Shown in pieces: positions 51,913-61,306 of a stretch of 64,000 nucleotides of DNA. Location of the stretch: contig NZ_MLQS01000001.1 in assembly GCF_001866055.1 (NCBI RefSeq), positions 1,232,501 to 1,296,500 of the forward strand. The letters run 5' to 3'. Numbering within the stretch: position 1 is the stretch's first letter; the number at the start of each line of letters is the position of its first letter. The position numbers and the translations under genes are program-made. The notes beneath the pieces were generated by a model. That model was not told the DNA's origin and made no database searches. It saw only the letters and a list, made by a program, of their open reading frames with translations. This DNA is from Anaerobacillus alkalidiazotrophicus. GTDB lineage: Bacteria > Bacillota > Bacilli > Bacillales_H > Anaerobacillaceae.

Positions 51913-53076
51913 ATGGAAAATTTTGTGTTTCATAATCCGACAAAGTTAATCTTTGGGAAAGGGCAACTTCAGCACATTAAAACTGAGGTTCCTAAGTATG
52001 GCGATAAGGTACTTTTAGTTTATGGCGGTGGCAGTATTAAACGGAATGGTTTATATGAGAAGGTAATCCAACAATTAGAAACTATTGGTTCAGTTGTCTT
52101 TGAGCTGGGTGGAGTTGAACCGAATCCACGCATTACGACTGTACATAAAGGTGTAGAAATTTGTAAACAAGAGGAAATCCAATTTATTCTAGCCGTAGGT
52201 GGTGGAAGTGTTATTGACTGCACGAAAGCAATAGCGGCTGGTGCGAAGTATGATGGCGACCCTTGGGATATCGTAACAAAGAAACATCTGCCGACTGATG
52301 CTCTTCCATTTGGAACAGTCTTGACTTTAGCGGCTACAGGAACAGAGATGAACTCAGGGTCAGTTATCACAAACTGGGAAACAAAAGAAAAGTATGGTTG
52401 GGGAAGTCCACATGTGTTTCCGAAATTTTCTATATTAGATCCTGTAAATACTTTTACTGTACCAAAAGAACACACTGTCTATGGAATCGTCGACATGATG
52501 ACACATGTTTTAGAACAATATTTTCACCCTGCTACAAATACACCGTTACAAGAAAGAATGTGTGAAGCGGTTTTATTAACAGTTATTGAATCAGCACCAC
52601 AACTTATTAATCATCTCGACAGTTATGAATTACGTGAGACAATTCTTTTTTCAGGTACAATTGCTTTAAATGGCTTTCTACAAATGGGAGCCAGAGGAGA
52701 TTGGGCATCACATAATATTGAACACGCCATATCAGCTGTTTACGACATCCCACATGCAGGTGGTTTAGCAATTATTTATCCGCAGTGGTTACGCCATGTG
52801 AAAAGTCTTAGTATATCTAAATTAAATCAATTAGCAATTCGGGTGTGGAGCGTAGATCCTATTGGTAAAGCAGAAGATGAAATTGCAGAAGAGGGGATTG
52901 TGAGATTAGAGGAATTTTGGAGAAGTCTTGGAGCACCCAGTAAATTAATCGATTATAAAATTGACTCAAAGATTGATTTAATTGCAGATAAAGCAATGGC
53001 TAGAGGTGAGTTTGGAAATTATAAAAAATTAAATAATGATAATGTCATTGAAATTTTAAAGAGATCGTTATCATAA
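51913..53076 (+). CDS. Iron-containing alcohol dehydrogenase (NADH-dependent butanol dehydrogenase, YugJ/YugK-like)
   Basis: A 387-residue group III alcohol dehydrogenase that reduces aldehydes to alcohols with NAD(P)[14 protein letters not shown] is the nucleotide-binding GGGS motif. The iron ligands are in [12 protein letters not shown] (Asp and His) and in [20 protein letters not shown] (two His). N-terminal [19 protein letters not shown] is the BdhA/YugJ/YugK start. B. subtilis has two adjacent copies here, yugJ and yugK; this genome has one in the window, so I give no single symbol. A terminator hairpin follows. Confidence 0.9.
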   Translation: MENFVFHNPTKLIFGKGQLQHIKTEVPKYGDKVLLVYGGGSIKRNGLYEKVIQQLETIGSVVFELGGVEPNPRITTVHKGVEICKQEEIQFILAVGGGSVIDCTKAIAAGAKYDGDPWDIVTKKHLPTDALPFGTVLTLAATGTEMNSGSVITNWETKEKYGWGSPHVFPKFSILDPVNTFTVPKEHTVYGIVDMMTHVLEQYFHPATNTPLQERMCEAVLLTVIESAPQLINHLDSYELRETILFSGTIALNGFLQMGARGDWASHNIEHAISAVYDIPHAGGLAIIYPQWLRHVKSLSISKLNQLAIRVWSVDPIGKAEDEIAEEGIVRLEEFWRSLGAPSKLIDYKIDSKIDLIADKAMARGEFGNYKKLNNDNVIEILKRSLS

Positions 53077-53088
53077 CAATACTCTAGA

Positions 53089-53116
53089 ACATCGGCTAGC
53101 TTAGGCCGGTGTTCAC
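53089..53116 (+). terminator. Hairpin after the alcohol dehydrogenase gene
   Basis: GAACA-CGGC / GCCGG-GTTC stem; T tract weak. Confidence 0.6.
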
Positions 53117-53137
53117 TATATTTTAATATTTCCTAAG

Positions 53138-53151
53138 TGGTAGCGCTTACA
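53138..53151 (+). promoter_or_regulatory. cre-like CcpA site upstream of pgi
   Basis: TGGTAGCGCTTACA has one mismatch to WGNAANCGNWNNCA and lies 123 nt before the pgi start. Confidence 0.5.
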
Positions 53152-53273
53152 TCAAAAAAGTAACTTGATTTGTTTGTCCTATTTTAATAAAGTGTAGATG
53201 ATGAGTTTTCTTAGTTTAAGACATATTAGCTTTATGGAAAAACTAAAATAAAAAATTCGGGAGGTTTTAATTA

Positions 53274-54629
53274 ATGAGTGAAAAATTGCAATTTGATTAC
53301 TCCAAAGCTTTAGATTTTATTCAAGAACATGAGGTTACATATTTACAAGATGCAATTACTACAGCGCATACAGCATTACATAATAAAACAGGAGCAGGTA
53401 ATGATTATCTTGGTTGGATTGATCTCCCAGAGAACTATGACCGTGAAGAGTTTGCACGTATTAAAAAATCAGCTGAAAAAATTAAGTCTGATTCAGATGT
53501 ATTATTAGTAGTTGGAATTGGTGGATCATATTTAGGAGCACGTGCAGCTATTGAAGCATTAAATCATACATTTTATAACGTTTTATCAAAAGAAGAAAGA
53601 AAAACACCTCAAGTAATCTTTGTAGGTCATAACATTAGCTCTACTTATGTGAAAGATTTAATGGATCTTCTTGAAGGGAAAGATGTTTCTGTAAATGTTA
53701 TTTCAAAATCAGGAACGACAACTGAACCTGCCATTGCATTCCGCATCTTCCGTGACTACTTAGAGAAGAAATATGGTGTAGAAGAAGCTCGTACACGTAT
53801 CTATGCAACAACTGATAAAGCGCGTGGAGCTTTAAAAACGTTGGCAACTGAAGAAGGTTATGAGTCATTTGTTGTTCCAGATGATGTAGGTGGTCGCTTC
53901 TCAGTACTAACTGCTGTAGGATTATTACCAATTGCAGTTAGTGGAGTTGACATTGATGCATTGATGCAAGGGGCTGCTGATGCTCGTACAGATTTAGAAA
54001 ATCCAGACTTAAATACAAATATTGCATATCAATATGCTGCAGTTCGTAATGCTTTATACAATAAAGGAAAAACAATTGAATTAATGGTTAACTATGAGCC
54101 AGCTCTTCATTTCGTTGCTGAATGGTGGAAACAGCTTTACGGTGAAAGTGAAGGGAAAGACCAAAAGGGTATCTTCCCTGCTTCAGTTGATTTCTCAACT
54201 GACTTACATTCTATGGGTCAATATGTTCAAGATGGGCGTCGCGATCTTTTCGAAACGATCCTTCATATTGAGAGAGTCGAAAAAGAAATTGTCATTGAAG
54301 AAGCATCTAGTGATTTGGATGGATTAAACTATTTAGCTGGAAAGACAATGGATTTTGTTAACAAGAAAGCTTTTGAAGGAACAATGCTTGCTCATACAGA
54401 TGGTGGGGTACCAAACTTAATCGTTTCTATTCCAGAATTAAATGCTTATCACTTTGGTTATTTAGTATACTTCTTTGAAAAAGCATGCGCAGTTAGTGGA
54501 TACCTGTTAGGTGTTAACCCATTTGACCAACCTGGGGTTGAAGCTTATAAGAAAAACATGTTTGCGCTTCTTGGAAAACCGGGATTCGAAGAAGAAAAAG
54601 CAAAATTAGAAGCACGTTTAATTAAATAA
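53274..54629 (+). CDS. pgi: Glucose-6-phosphate isomerase
   Basis: A 451-residue enzyme of glycolysis interconverting glucose-6-phosphate and fructose-6-phosphate. Signatures: [24 protein letters not shown] for phosphate binding, [21 protein letters not shown] (PGI signature 1), and [20 protein letters not shown] with the catalytic Glu region. The C-terminal [20 protein letters not shown] is PGI signature 2. Length is that of Gram-positive PGIs. In B. subtilis pgi is yugL in the same block. The ribosome site is GGGAGG. Terminator at 54636. Confidence 0.97.
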   Translation: MSEKLQFDYSKALDFIQEHEVTYLQDAITTAHTALHNKTGAGNDYLGWIDLPENYDREEFARIKKSAEKIKSDSDVLLVVGIGGSYLGARAAIEALNHTFYNVLSKEERKTPQVIFVGHNISSTYVKDLMDLLEGKDVSVNVISKSGTTTEPAIAFRIFRDYLEKKYGVEEARTRIYATTDKARGALKTLATEEGYESFVVPDDVGGRFSVLTAVGLLPIAVSGVDIDALMQGAADARTDLENPDLNTNIAYQYAAVRNALYNKGKTIELMVNYEPALHFVAEWWKQLYGESEGKDQKGIFPASVDFSTDLHSMGQYVQDGRRDLFETILHIERVEKEIVIEEASSDLDGLNYLAGKTMDFVNKKAFEGTMLAHTDGGVPNLIVSIPELNAYHFGYLVYFFEKACAVSGYLLGVNPFDQPGVEAYKKNMFALLGKPGFEEEKAKLEARLIK

Positions 54630-54635
54630 TAAAAA

Positions 54636-54675
54636 TAAAGCCAGTTCCTAAATAAAAAGGAGCTGGCTTTATTTG
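54636..54675. terminator. Bidirectional terminator between pgi and the GGDEF gene
   Basis: AAAGCCAG-TCCT / AGGAGCTGGCTTT with T runs on both strands, overlapping the stop of the minus-strand gene. Confidence 0.85.
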
Positions 54676-56219
54676 TAATAACAGTATTCGAGTGAATATT
54701 CTTTTGCTATGTACATAGCTTTATCGGCCAATTTGATTAGTTCATCAATATCCTTTGCGTCCTTTGGGTACTGAGAAATACCAATACTTAAACTTATTGT
54801 TATTTCTTGATCAAAAATATGGACAGGTTTCATTACGTCATGAATCAATTTTTTTATGACCTCATCAATACACGTATGGTCCACTTCGTTAATGATTAGG
54901 ATAAATTCATCACCGGCTTGTCTATACACAATACCAATATCTTTTATGGCTACTGTTAATAACTTTGCAATTACCTTCAACACTTCATCGCCATAATTAT
55001 GCCCAAATGAATCGTTAATTGGCTTAAACTTATTTACGTCAATAAAAACTAATGTGAAAGGCTTTGAATCTTTCATGAAATTATTAAGATCTTCATAAAG
55101 TGCACGACGATTAAGAAGGTTTGTTAAGTCATCATGGAGAGCCATATAATTAATTTTATCGATAGCCTGGATCAGTTGTTGATTTTTATTTGAAAGTTGC
55201 TCAGTTCGTTCAATTACCTTCTCTTCTAATTGATTTTTCATATCTGAAATTGTTTTGAGAAGTCTATGAATATGATAGCTAGACAATATTTGCCTTAGAA
55301 GGATTAAAAAAATTGTTCCAAATAAAAATATTGTATATATATTGTTATTTGTTTGAATATAAAATATGTGTAGAGCCAATATACATCCAATTTGTAAAAT
55401 CATTCGGAAAACATTCCATTTAAAACGCTCAGGAAAAAGTGATGTCTTTTGTTGAGTAACTTCTTGAGTTTCAGATAAACTATACGTGGCTACCCCAAAC
55501 AATAATATACTTAGACTCCATAATATTTCCAATAAACTATTATACGTATAAATATAATGATATAGTGTTATAGCAAATAACATATCCCCGATAACTTGAA
55601 GTGAAATAGCTGTAAGGAAAATTTTAATGGTTAGCTGAGAAAATAAGGTGTTTTTATTAAAAATAAAGCAATTTACTATTGCGAAAAGTAAAAATAAAAC
55701 TAAAGCAGGATAAAACGTTGAAGCAAATGTTTCCAATAAAGTAAACCCACTAGCCTTAAAAACTGGAACAAAAAACTCTACTGATAATAAGACAACAATG
55801 GTTGCGTAGATAATTAATAGATCTAATAAATAAATCATAAATTGAAGGCGTTGATTATTAATTGAAACAAGATAGAAAAAAGCAACAATAAACAGTATTG
55901 TACTCAAATAATAAAAAATATCACTCAGTCCTGGAAAAACAATTTCTTCTTCGTAAATATAGGTAACTTGATATTTCCAAACAAGTTCAGCAATCAAATA
56001 AGATAAAGTTGCTAATAAAAACAAAAGGAGAAATTTCCGTTTTTGACCTACGGCATGACGATATACTGTTAATTGTAATAAAAATGATATAACCACTGCG
56101 GTTATAGCAAATAGACTTGAACCCAATATAGTCAAGCTTTCTGGAGAAAAAAGTAACCAAAGAAAATAAATGCTAACAAAGGAAAAACTTCCAATGATAA
56201 AGGACATTGTTTTTTTCAT
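54669..56219 (-). CDS. Membrane-bound diguanylate cyclase (GGDEF)
   Basis: A 516-residue protein with about nine membrane segments (residues 1-320), a short coiled coil (LLKTISDMKNQLEEKVIERT EQLSNKNQQLIQAI) and a C-terminal GGDEF domain (~355-516): LTNLLNRRALYEDL, FIDVNKFKPINDSFGHNYGDE, VYRQAGDEFILI. The GG(D/E)EF signature reads AGDEF, which is accepted by many active cyclases. It makes cyclic-di-GMP in response to an unknown membrane signal. B. subtilis has no such gene in this place. Confidence 0.88.
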   Translation of the reverse strand: MKKTMSFIIGSFSFVSIYFLWLLFSPESLTILGSSLFAITAVVISFLLQLTVYRHAVGQKRKFLLLFLLATLSYLIAELVWKYQVTYIYEEEIVFPGLSDIFYYLSTILFIVAFFYLVSINNQRLQFMIYLLDLLIIYATIVVLLSVEFFVPVFKASGFTLLETFASTFYPALVLFLLFAIVNCFIFNKNTLFSQLTIKIFLTAISLQVIGDMLFAITLYHYIYTYNSLLEILWSLSILLFGVATYSLSETQEVTQQKTSLFPERFKWNVFRMILQIGCILALHIFYIQTNNNIYTIFLFGTIFLILLRQILSSYHIHRLLKTISDMKNQLEEKVIERTEQLSNKNQQLIQAIDKINYMALHDDLTNLLNRRALYEDLNNFMKDSKPFTLVFIDVNKFKPINDSFGHNYGDEVLKVIAKLLTVAIKDIGIVYRQAGDEFILIINEVDHTCIDEVIKKLIHDVMKPVHIFDQEITISLSIGISQYPKDAKDIDELIKLADKAMYIAKEYSLEYCYYK

Positions 56220-56332
56220 CTATATGTTTCTCCTATTTCTTAATCATTAGGAAAATTATACTATTTCGAAAGTACTTATTTCAATGGGGAAATGTAAAAA
56301 AGACTACCACTGATTAACTATCTGCAGTAGCT

Positions 56333-57328
56333 TTAACTTTTAATGACTATAAATTGGTCTCCATTTTGAATAGTGAAGGATGGTTTTGGTTGTAATAATA
56401 CTTCGTTTTTTCGGTAAATACCGATTATTAACTTACCTTGATTTTCGTATTGAGAGATACACTCTTGATAATTTTTTCCAACCATATTATTTTCAATTTT
56501 TTCATATAACATCATATGTTCATTTTGGTGATCTAAAATTTGATGTATCACTTTTGTAATTCCATGATATAACGTACTATTAACCATAGCTAAGCTAGAC
56601 AATAGTGATGTTTCGATAATCTCATCGGCTCCTGCACGTATGCAATTATTTTTTTGATTGGGAGTTAATATTTCCACAATACTATAGATACCTGGATTAA
56701 TTCCTTTGATAGCTAATAAGGTAATAATACTTTTAGCATCAGATTCTGCTTCCTGTCCATGTAGGTTAGAGGTGATCACAACTGTATGTGCCTTCTGTAT
56801 ATTGGCTCTTTTTAGCGTTGCATCTTCTAATGGATTGCCACGAATAAAATGAATCATATTACTTTTCAAGGGACATTGCTTCATTGTTTGATCTATTAAT
56901 ACAATTTCTTGCCGAGGATTAAGTTGTTGTAAGTGAAAAATCACATTTTTTGCTCGTTCATTCCATCCAACTACAACATAATGGTTATCTTTCTTAAAAG
57001 AAAGTTCCCCATATTTAAGAGAATTTCTAGTTGTAATGGTAGACGAAGCTAATGTCGTTACGAAAAATGACACAACTCCAATCCCAAACATAATGACTAA
57101 AAAAGCTAATAATCGACCGAATACTGTAACTGGTGTATAATCTCCGTACCCTACAGTTGAAGCGGTCACAATTGCCCACCAAACGCCTTCAAAAAGAGTA
57201 GGGAACGTTTCAGGTTCAATAAAGTGAATGCCAATCCCAGCAGTAATTATTAAAGCAATGACAATTAAAAATAACCGAAGGACAACCGGAAACCTAGCGT
57301 ACGTATGAATAACAGCGGTAAAATTCAT
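56333..57328 (-). CDS. yugO: Potassium channel with RCK domain, YugO-like
   Basis: A 331-residue ion channel. Two membrane helices (LFLIVIALIITAGIGIHFIE and LAFLVIMFGIGVVSFFV) surround the selectivity filter TVGYGD, which fixes K+ specificity. The cytoplasmic TrkA-N/RCK domain starts at HYVVVGWNERAKNVIFHLQQ, followed by a TrkA-C-type end (VGKNYQECIS...NGDQFIVIKS). In B. subtilis YugO releases potassium and carries electrical signals in biofilms; it lies just beyond pgi there as here. The ATG at 57328 follows GAGGGGATT; the ATG at 57373 would lack a site. Confidence 0.9.
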   Translation of the reverse strand: MNFTAVIHTYARFPVVLRLFLIVIALIITAGIGIHFIEPETFPTLFEGVWWAIVTASTVGYGDYTPVTVFGRLLAFLVIMFGIGVVSFFVTTLASSTITTRNSLKYGELSFKKDNHYVVVGWNERAKNVIFHLQQLNPRQEIVLIDQTMKQCPLKSNMIHFIRGNPLEDATLKRANIQKAHTVVITSNLHGQEAESDAKSIITLLAIKGINPGIYSIVEILTPNQKNNCIRAGADEIIETSLLSSLAMVNSTLYHGITKVIHQILDHQNEHMMLYEKIENNMVGKNYQECISQYENQGKLIIGIYRKNEVLLQPKPSFTIQNGDQFIVIKS

Positions 57329-57514
57329 GTAAATCCCCTCATTATAATAAAAGGTTATTGTAAAAATATACATGTATTACATAGTATGTCCTAAGCGTTT
57401 TATTCTACTTACTATCTCTTGAAAAAATAAAATGAGGAGAGTGCAGTAACTCGTTTTCATTATTTTACTATGGTATGATATGCAAGATAAAACTCGTAAA
57501 TAGGCGGTGGTTAC

Positions 57515-57673
57515 ATGGTTCAAGTAACCGTACTTATGGTTACAATATTTGTTGGTTGGTTACTATTAGATTTTACTAAACATAAAAAATTGACGAAAGA
57601 AAACGTTTTGTCAGCACTTATTTCCGGCTTTATTGCAGGAGCTGTATATTATTTTCTGTTCGGTTTGTTTTAA
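57515..57673 (+). CDS. Small two-helix membrane protein, unknown
   Basis: A 52-residue protein: helix 1 VTVLMVTIFVGWLLLDF, a basic loop (TKHKKLTKE), helix 2 ALISGFIAGAVYYFLFGLF. The ribosome site GGCGGTGG is 8 nt upstream of the ATG. No family recognised. It lies just before tRNA-Ala and divergent from yugO. Length and two-helix hairpin layout support it as a real gene despite its size. Confidence 0.65.
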   Translation: MVQVTVLMVTIFVGWLLLDFTKHKKLTKENVLSALISGFIAGAVYYFLFGLF

Positions 57674-57760
57674 ATCCTAAAAAAATGTCGAAAAAAATAA
57701 AAAAATATGTTGAAATCTTCATTGGTTTTCATTATAATCATCTTATTGAGTTCAAGAGAC

Positions 57761-57836
57761 GGGGGCTTAGCTCAGCTGGGAGAGCGTTTGGCTGGCAGCC
57801 AAAAGGTCAGCGGTTCGATCCCGCTAGTCTCCACCA
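57761..57836 (+). tRNA. tRNA-Ala(GGC)
   Basis: Acceptor GGGGGCT/AGTCTCC (two G-T pairs), anticodon GGC in TTGGCTGGCAGCCAA, CCA encoded. It stands alone, 24 kb from the main cluster. Confidence 0.93.
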
Positions 57837-58194
57837 TCCCTAGGTGGCTTAAACAACTCAACTATAGGAGTGCATGTAATGCACCATACATATTGTGTAC
57901 AACGACGTAGTTTTTCGTAATAGAGCGAGGAATTATGTCGTTTTTTATTTTTGTTGTTAAGAATCTTATTATTTATGCTTAAAAAATATAGAAGTATGTA
58001 ATTAAATAAAACATTTACAAAATCGCACTTATCAAAATCGCACTTATCGGAGGTAAGGTATTTTCTTTTTTTTTGACTTGTCGAAAATACCCGACTATTG
58101 TATTGTTTTCTTGTTTTGGGTCGATAATGTTCTCTATTCAATGTATAATAGGATAGGTGCTTGATAATAGATTTTATTAAGGGAGGATGAATGT
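57837..58194. other. Intergenic region after tRNA-Ala
   Basis: Holds a terminator-like pair AACGAC...GTCGTTTTTT (57900-57945) and a tandem duplication of AAAATCGCACTTATC at 58017-58047. No gene is seen. Confidence 0.45.
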
Positions 58195-58581
58195 ATGATG
58201 GAATGGGCGTTAACCATTTTGGTTGGTGCAGCAATGTTGTTGCTCGTTTTATCTTTTTATAATAATAAACAAGTACGGAAGGCTGAGGAACGAGGAATTG
58301 AACAGTTTTCTATTACTATTATGAAAGAAGTGCAACAATTAGAGAAGCAAATTCGAAAGGTCGAACTTGATACAGAAATTATAAAGAAAGAAACGGGGAT
58401 TCAGGTAAGTTCTTCATCTGAAAACAGCCTATTGCAAGAAGTTTTTGATTTATATAAATCAGGCTATTCAATAGAAGGAATTGCTGCTGAAAAAAAGGTA
58501 ACAGAGAATGAAGTAGCACTCATGCTTGCTCCTTTTATGGAAAAAAGCGTTGAAAGGAGAAATGTCGCAAATGGCAGCTAA
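58195..58581 (+). CDS. Membrane-anchored coiled-coil/HTH protein (SwrB/DUF6115-like layout)
   Basis: A 128-residue protein: N-terminal membrane helix (WALTILVGAAMLLLVLSFY), a ~60-residue charged coiled coil (EVQQLEKQIRKVELDTEIIK KE), and a C-terminal ~40-residue helix-turn-helix-like region LLQEVFDLYKSGYSIEGIAA EKKVTENEV. This plan is found in Bacillus SwrB/YlxL-type proteins, though the sequence identity cannot be judged here. GGAGG precedes the ATG by 8 nt. Its end overlaps the next gene, so the two are expressed together. Confidence 0.65.
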   Translation: MMEWALTILVGAAMLLLVLSFYNNKQVRKAEERGIEQFSITIMKEVQQLEKQIRKVELDTEIIKKETGIQVSSSSENSLLQEVFDLYKSGYSIEGIAAEKKVTENEVALMLAPFMEKSVERRNVANGS

Positions 58582-59134
58582 ATCGATGCAAAGTTTTGCG
58601 AGTGGTCTTTTAGTCGCGACAACTGTAGTTAGTGCAGTTTATTTCTTTGGGCCTACGGAAGCGATTAGTAAACAGACTGATGAGACACCAACTGTTGAGG
58701 AAATGAAAGTATTACTAAACTCCGAAGGGTATGTAGTAACGACTGAAGAAGAGATAGATAGTATGCTTCCTAGTGATGAGATCCAAACTGATGATGAGAT
58801 GAAAAATTTACTTATTTCCAGTGGGTATGTGATCAAAACTGAGGAAGAATGGCAGGAGCAGCTTGAAGCTATTAAAGAGCTGGAAAAAGATAATCAGAAG
58901 CTTAGAGAAAGTGCGGATGAAAAAGTTGTTTATCGAACAATGCTAACTGTAGTTTCGGGGATGACGAGTATCGATGTTGGGCAAGCATTAGTACGTGCAA
59001 ACATTATCGATAGAGCTATGGATTTAGTTAACGAAGTAGAGAAACGAGGCGTAGCCAACTCATTACGTCCAGGGACTTTTGAGATTGACAGTAATATGAC
59101 CCTCGATGAAATTGTTAGAACGGTATTTAAATAA
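58571..59134 (+). CDS. Membrane-anchored protein with a MltG-like (YceG) LysM-type domain
   Basis: A 187-residue protein: N-terminal anchor (SFASGLLVATTVVSAVYFF), a linker with two similar VEEMKVLLNSEGYVVTTEEE / DDEMKNLLISSGYVIKTEEE repeats, a coiled coil, and a C-terminal ~65 residues (VVSGMTSIDVGQALVRANII, SLRPGTFEIDSNMTLDEIVR) resembling the LysM-like part of endolytic transglycosylase MltG. The catalytic MltG domain is absent. It may bind peptidoglycan. The ATG at 58571 follows AAAGGAGA by 10 nt; 58562 is too near. A terminator follows. Confidence 0.62.
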   Translation: MAAKSMQSFASGLLVATTVVSAVYFFGPTEAISKQTDETPTVEEMKVLLNSEGYVVTTEEEIDSMLPSDEIQTDDEMKNLLISSGYVIKTEEEWQEQLEAIKELEKDNQKLRESADEKVVYRTMLTVVSGMTSIDVGQALVRANIIDRAMDLVNEVEKRGVANSLRPGTFEIDSNMTLDEIVRTVFK

Positions 59135-59161
59135 GGCGATCTATTAAGCTATATTATTAGC

Positions 59162-59193
59162 AAAAATGCAACCATATTTGGTTGCATTTTTTG
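59162..59193 (+). terminator. Terminator of the two-gene membrane operon
   Basis: AAAATGCAACCA / TGGTTGCATTTTTT perfect stem, T run. Confidence 0.92.
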
Positions 59194-59732
59194 AACTTAA
59201 AAAATCTTTACCATTTCAATAGCTATTGAAATTAGCATCTTAGTGTCACTTTTAATTCCTAAAATGATCGTGCCGCTAGAACACAGGAAAAGTAACTAAT
59301 TAAATAGCTATTAGTATTGAATATTGGTATTGTGTGTTAGCGCACTTCTATCCGCTTTTGATTAATCCGACATATTTCTTCAATGAAACGGTGAATAATG
59401 TCGGTATTTTTGTGCGAAAAATGGCGGTGAGAAGTGCTATAATTATAGTTACTCAATGCTAGTGTTTTAGTAATTGTCATACTCGAAAACAGCCATAACA
59501 AGGTTAGACGTATCTATTTGACTAGGTATAGGTGTCTAGTAGTGAAAACCTATAATATCAAAATTTTTAAAAATAATAATAAAAAATGAGTGTCTTGGAG
59601 TAGGAATAGAACCACTTTGAGTCACTTATTTTATTACTATATCTTACTACAATTTGAAAAAAATTTTCAGATCAAACTTTGGACTTATTTTAATTCATTT
59701 TTAGCAAAAGTGTCAATAATAAAGGAGTGAGC
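59194..59732. other. Gene-free region upstream of the YesN-type regulator
   Basis: 540 nt of AT-rich DNA with no supported gene; presumably promoter and leader of the two-component operon. I see no cre box in it. Confidence 0.4.
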
Positions 59733-61292
59733 ATGTTGGTTCATAATGAATTATGTCGAGTAATTATTGTTGACGATGAACTTTTAATAAGACAAGGAAT
59801 TAAGCACTTTTTTAACTGGGAAGAGGAAGGTTTTCAAATAGTCGGGGAGGCTTCAAATGGAAAGGAAGCTTTATCCCTCATTTCATCGACTGATCCACAT
59901 ATTATCATTACGGATATTGTGATGCCTATTATGGACGGAGAAGAATTGACACGGGTCGTGAAAGAGAATTATTCGCATATTGAAGTTATCATCCTTAGTA
60001 GTTTTGGAGAATTTGACTATGTACGATCGACTTTCCAAAACGGTGTTGTTGACTATATTTTAAAGCCGAAGCTTGATGGAAACATACTTTTAGATGTTTT
60101 AAGAAAAGCTGTAGCAAGGATCCCCCATTTTCAATTAGTAGAAAAACATTCCGATCATGAACTATCGATTGAAAAAATGATCAAAAGTCTGATTTCTGGG
60201 TATGAGTTCAGTCATACATCTGAGCAAATTTCTCAAACCTTTTCCTATGATAGTTATTGTTTATTAGGTATTAACTTTCATAATCAACCAATTAATGAAA
60301 TAGATAATTACATAGCTGAAAAACAAAAAAAGATTGGGATAAAGCTTAGTTCGAACCTTTATCACTTTCAGTATTATCCCTTTAGACCTGAGAAAAACCT
60401 TCTCGTATTCCTATTCAATTTTAAAAATAGTGAGTTAGTTAATGTTATTAATTTAACTAGAAAATTAGCAGAAACGATGCAAGATACCTCTTTTATAATG
60501 ACGGACGATTTTACTAGTTTCAACAATTTGGAAATCGCTTACAATGAAAAACTGAAAAAAATGGTTCAGTATAAATTTTATTTTCCAGATTGTTCATTTT
60601 TTATTAATAAAGATCTACCTCAGCCTACACCACGGTATGAAAAATTTAACTTAGATTGGTTTACAAGTGAGTTTAAGAGGGAGAATTTTGATTCAGCTTT
60701 AAGGTATTTAGAGGAACATGTACTGACTTTGTCTACTTGCTATACGACAGATATTTATGAGTTTAAATCTTTTTTTAATAATATTATTTTTAATATAACG
60801 ATTTTACTAAGTAATATGGAATACGAAATACAGGAGTTAGATAAAGCAAAGTATACATACTTTCGATCAATAGATGAGTCAGAAAATGCTAGCGAAGTTC
60901 TTAATCATTGGAACAAGTTTCTATTAAACGCGAAACAACATATTACATCTTGTAAAAGTAAAGCGTGGAATCCGAATATAAAGAAATTAATGCAATATAT
61001 TGCTAATCATTATGCAGAGCCAATCACATTAACTGAAGTGGCCAAACATTTTCATTTTAATCCATCCTATCTATCAAACTATTTCACAACACATAATAAA
61101 GAAAGTTTTACTGAATATTTAAATAAAATTCGAATAGAAGAGGCGTCAAAACTATTAAAACAAAATACAGCAGCGATCTCTGAAATAGGCAGTATGGTTG
61201 GATATTCGGACCACAGCTATTTCTGCAAGGTTTTTAAAAAAACAATGGGTATATCACCTAGTCAATATCGAAGAGAACAACAATTAAAATAA
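59733..61292 (+). CDS. AraC-family response regulator, YesN-like
   Basis: A 519-residue regulator. Receiver domain at residues 1-125 with VIIVDDE, phospho-accepting Asp near 61 (IIITDIVMPIMDG), Ser in ILSSFGEFDYV and Lys in ILKPK. A ~290-residue middle region of unknown fold follows. The C-terminus is a double AraC helix-turn-helix (ITLTEVAKHFHFNPSYLSNY F and ISEIGSMVGYSDHSYFCKVF KKTMGISPSQYRR). ATG chosen after AAAGGAG. The kinase gene lies 14 nt downstream. Such YesN/YesM pairs usually switch on the sugar-uptake operon beside them, which fits the next gene. Confidence 0.9.
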   Translation: MLVHNELCRVIIVDDELLIRQGIKHFFNWEEEGFQIVGEASNGKEALSLISSTDPHIIITDIVMPIMDGEELTRVVKENYSHIEVIILSSFGEFDYVRSTFQNGVVDYILKPKLDGNILLDVLRKAVARIPHFQLVEKHSDHELSIEKMIKSLISGYEFSHTSEQISQTFSYDSYCLLGINFHNQPINEIDNYIAEKQKKIGIKLSSNLYHFQYYPFRPEKNLLVFLFNFKNSELVNVINLTRKLAETMQDTSFIMTDDFTSFNNLEIAYNEKLKKMVQYKFYFPDCSFFINKDLPQPTPRYEKFNLDWFTSEFKRENFDSALRYLEEHVLTLSTCYTTDIYEFKSFFNNIIFNITILLSNMEYEIQELDKAKYTYFRSIDESENASEVLNHWNKFLLNAKQHITSCKSKAWNPNIKKLMQYIANHYAEPITLTEVAKHFHFNPSYLSNYFTTHNKESFTEYLNKIRIEEASKLLKQNTAAISEIGSMVGYSDHSYFCKVFKKTMGISPSQYRREQQLK

Positions 61293-61306
61293 GAAATGAG
61301 TTTTTT

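Noticed and set aside
57707..57910. 67-codon plus-strand frame
   Set aside because: Runs through tRNA-Ala(GGC); the GGLAQLGERLAGSQKVSGSIP pattern is translated tRNA.
58017..58047. Two tandem copies of AAAATCGCACTTATC, considered as CRISPR-like
   Set aside because: Only two units with no spacers; a simple slip duplication. No CRISPR array or cas gene is seen in the window.
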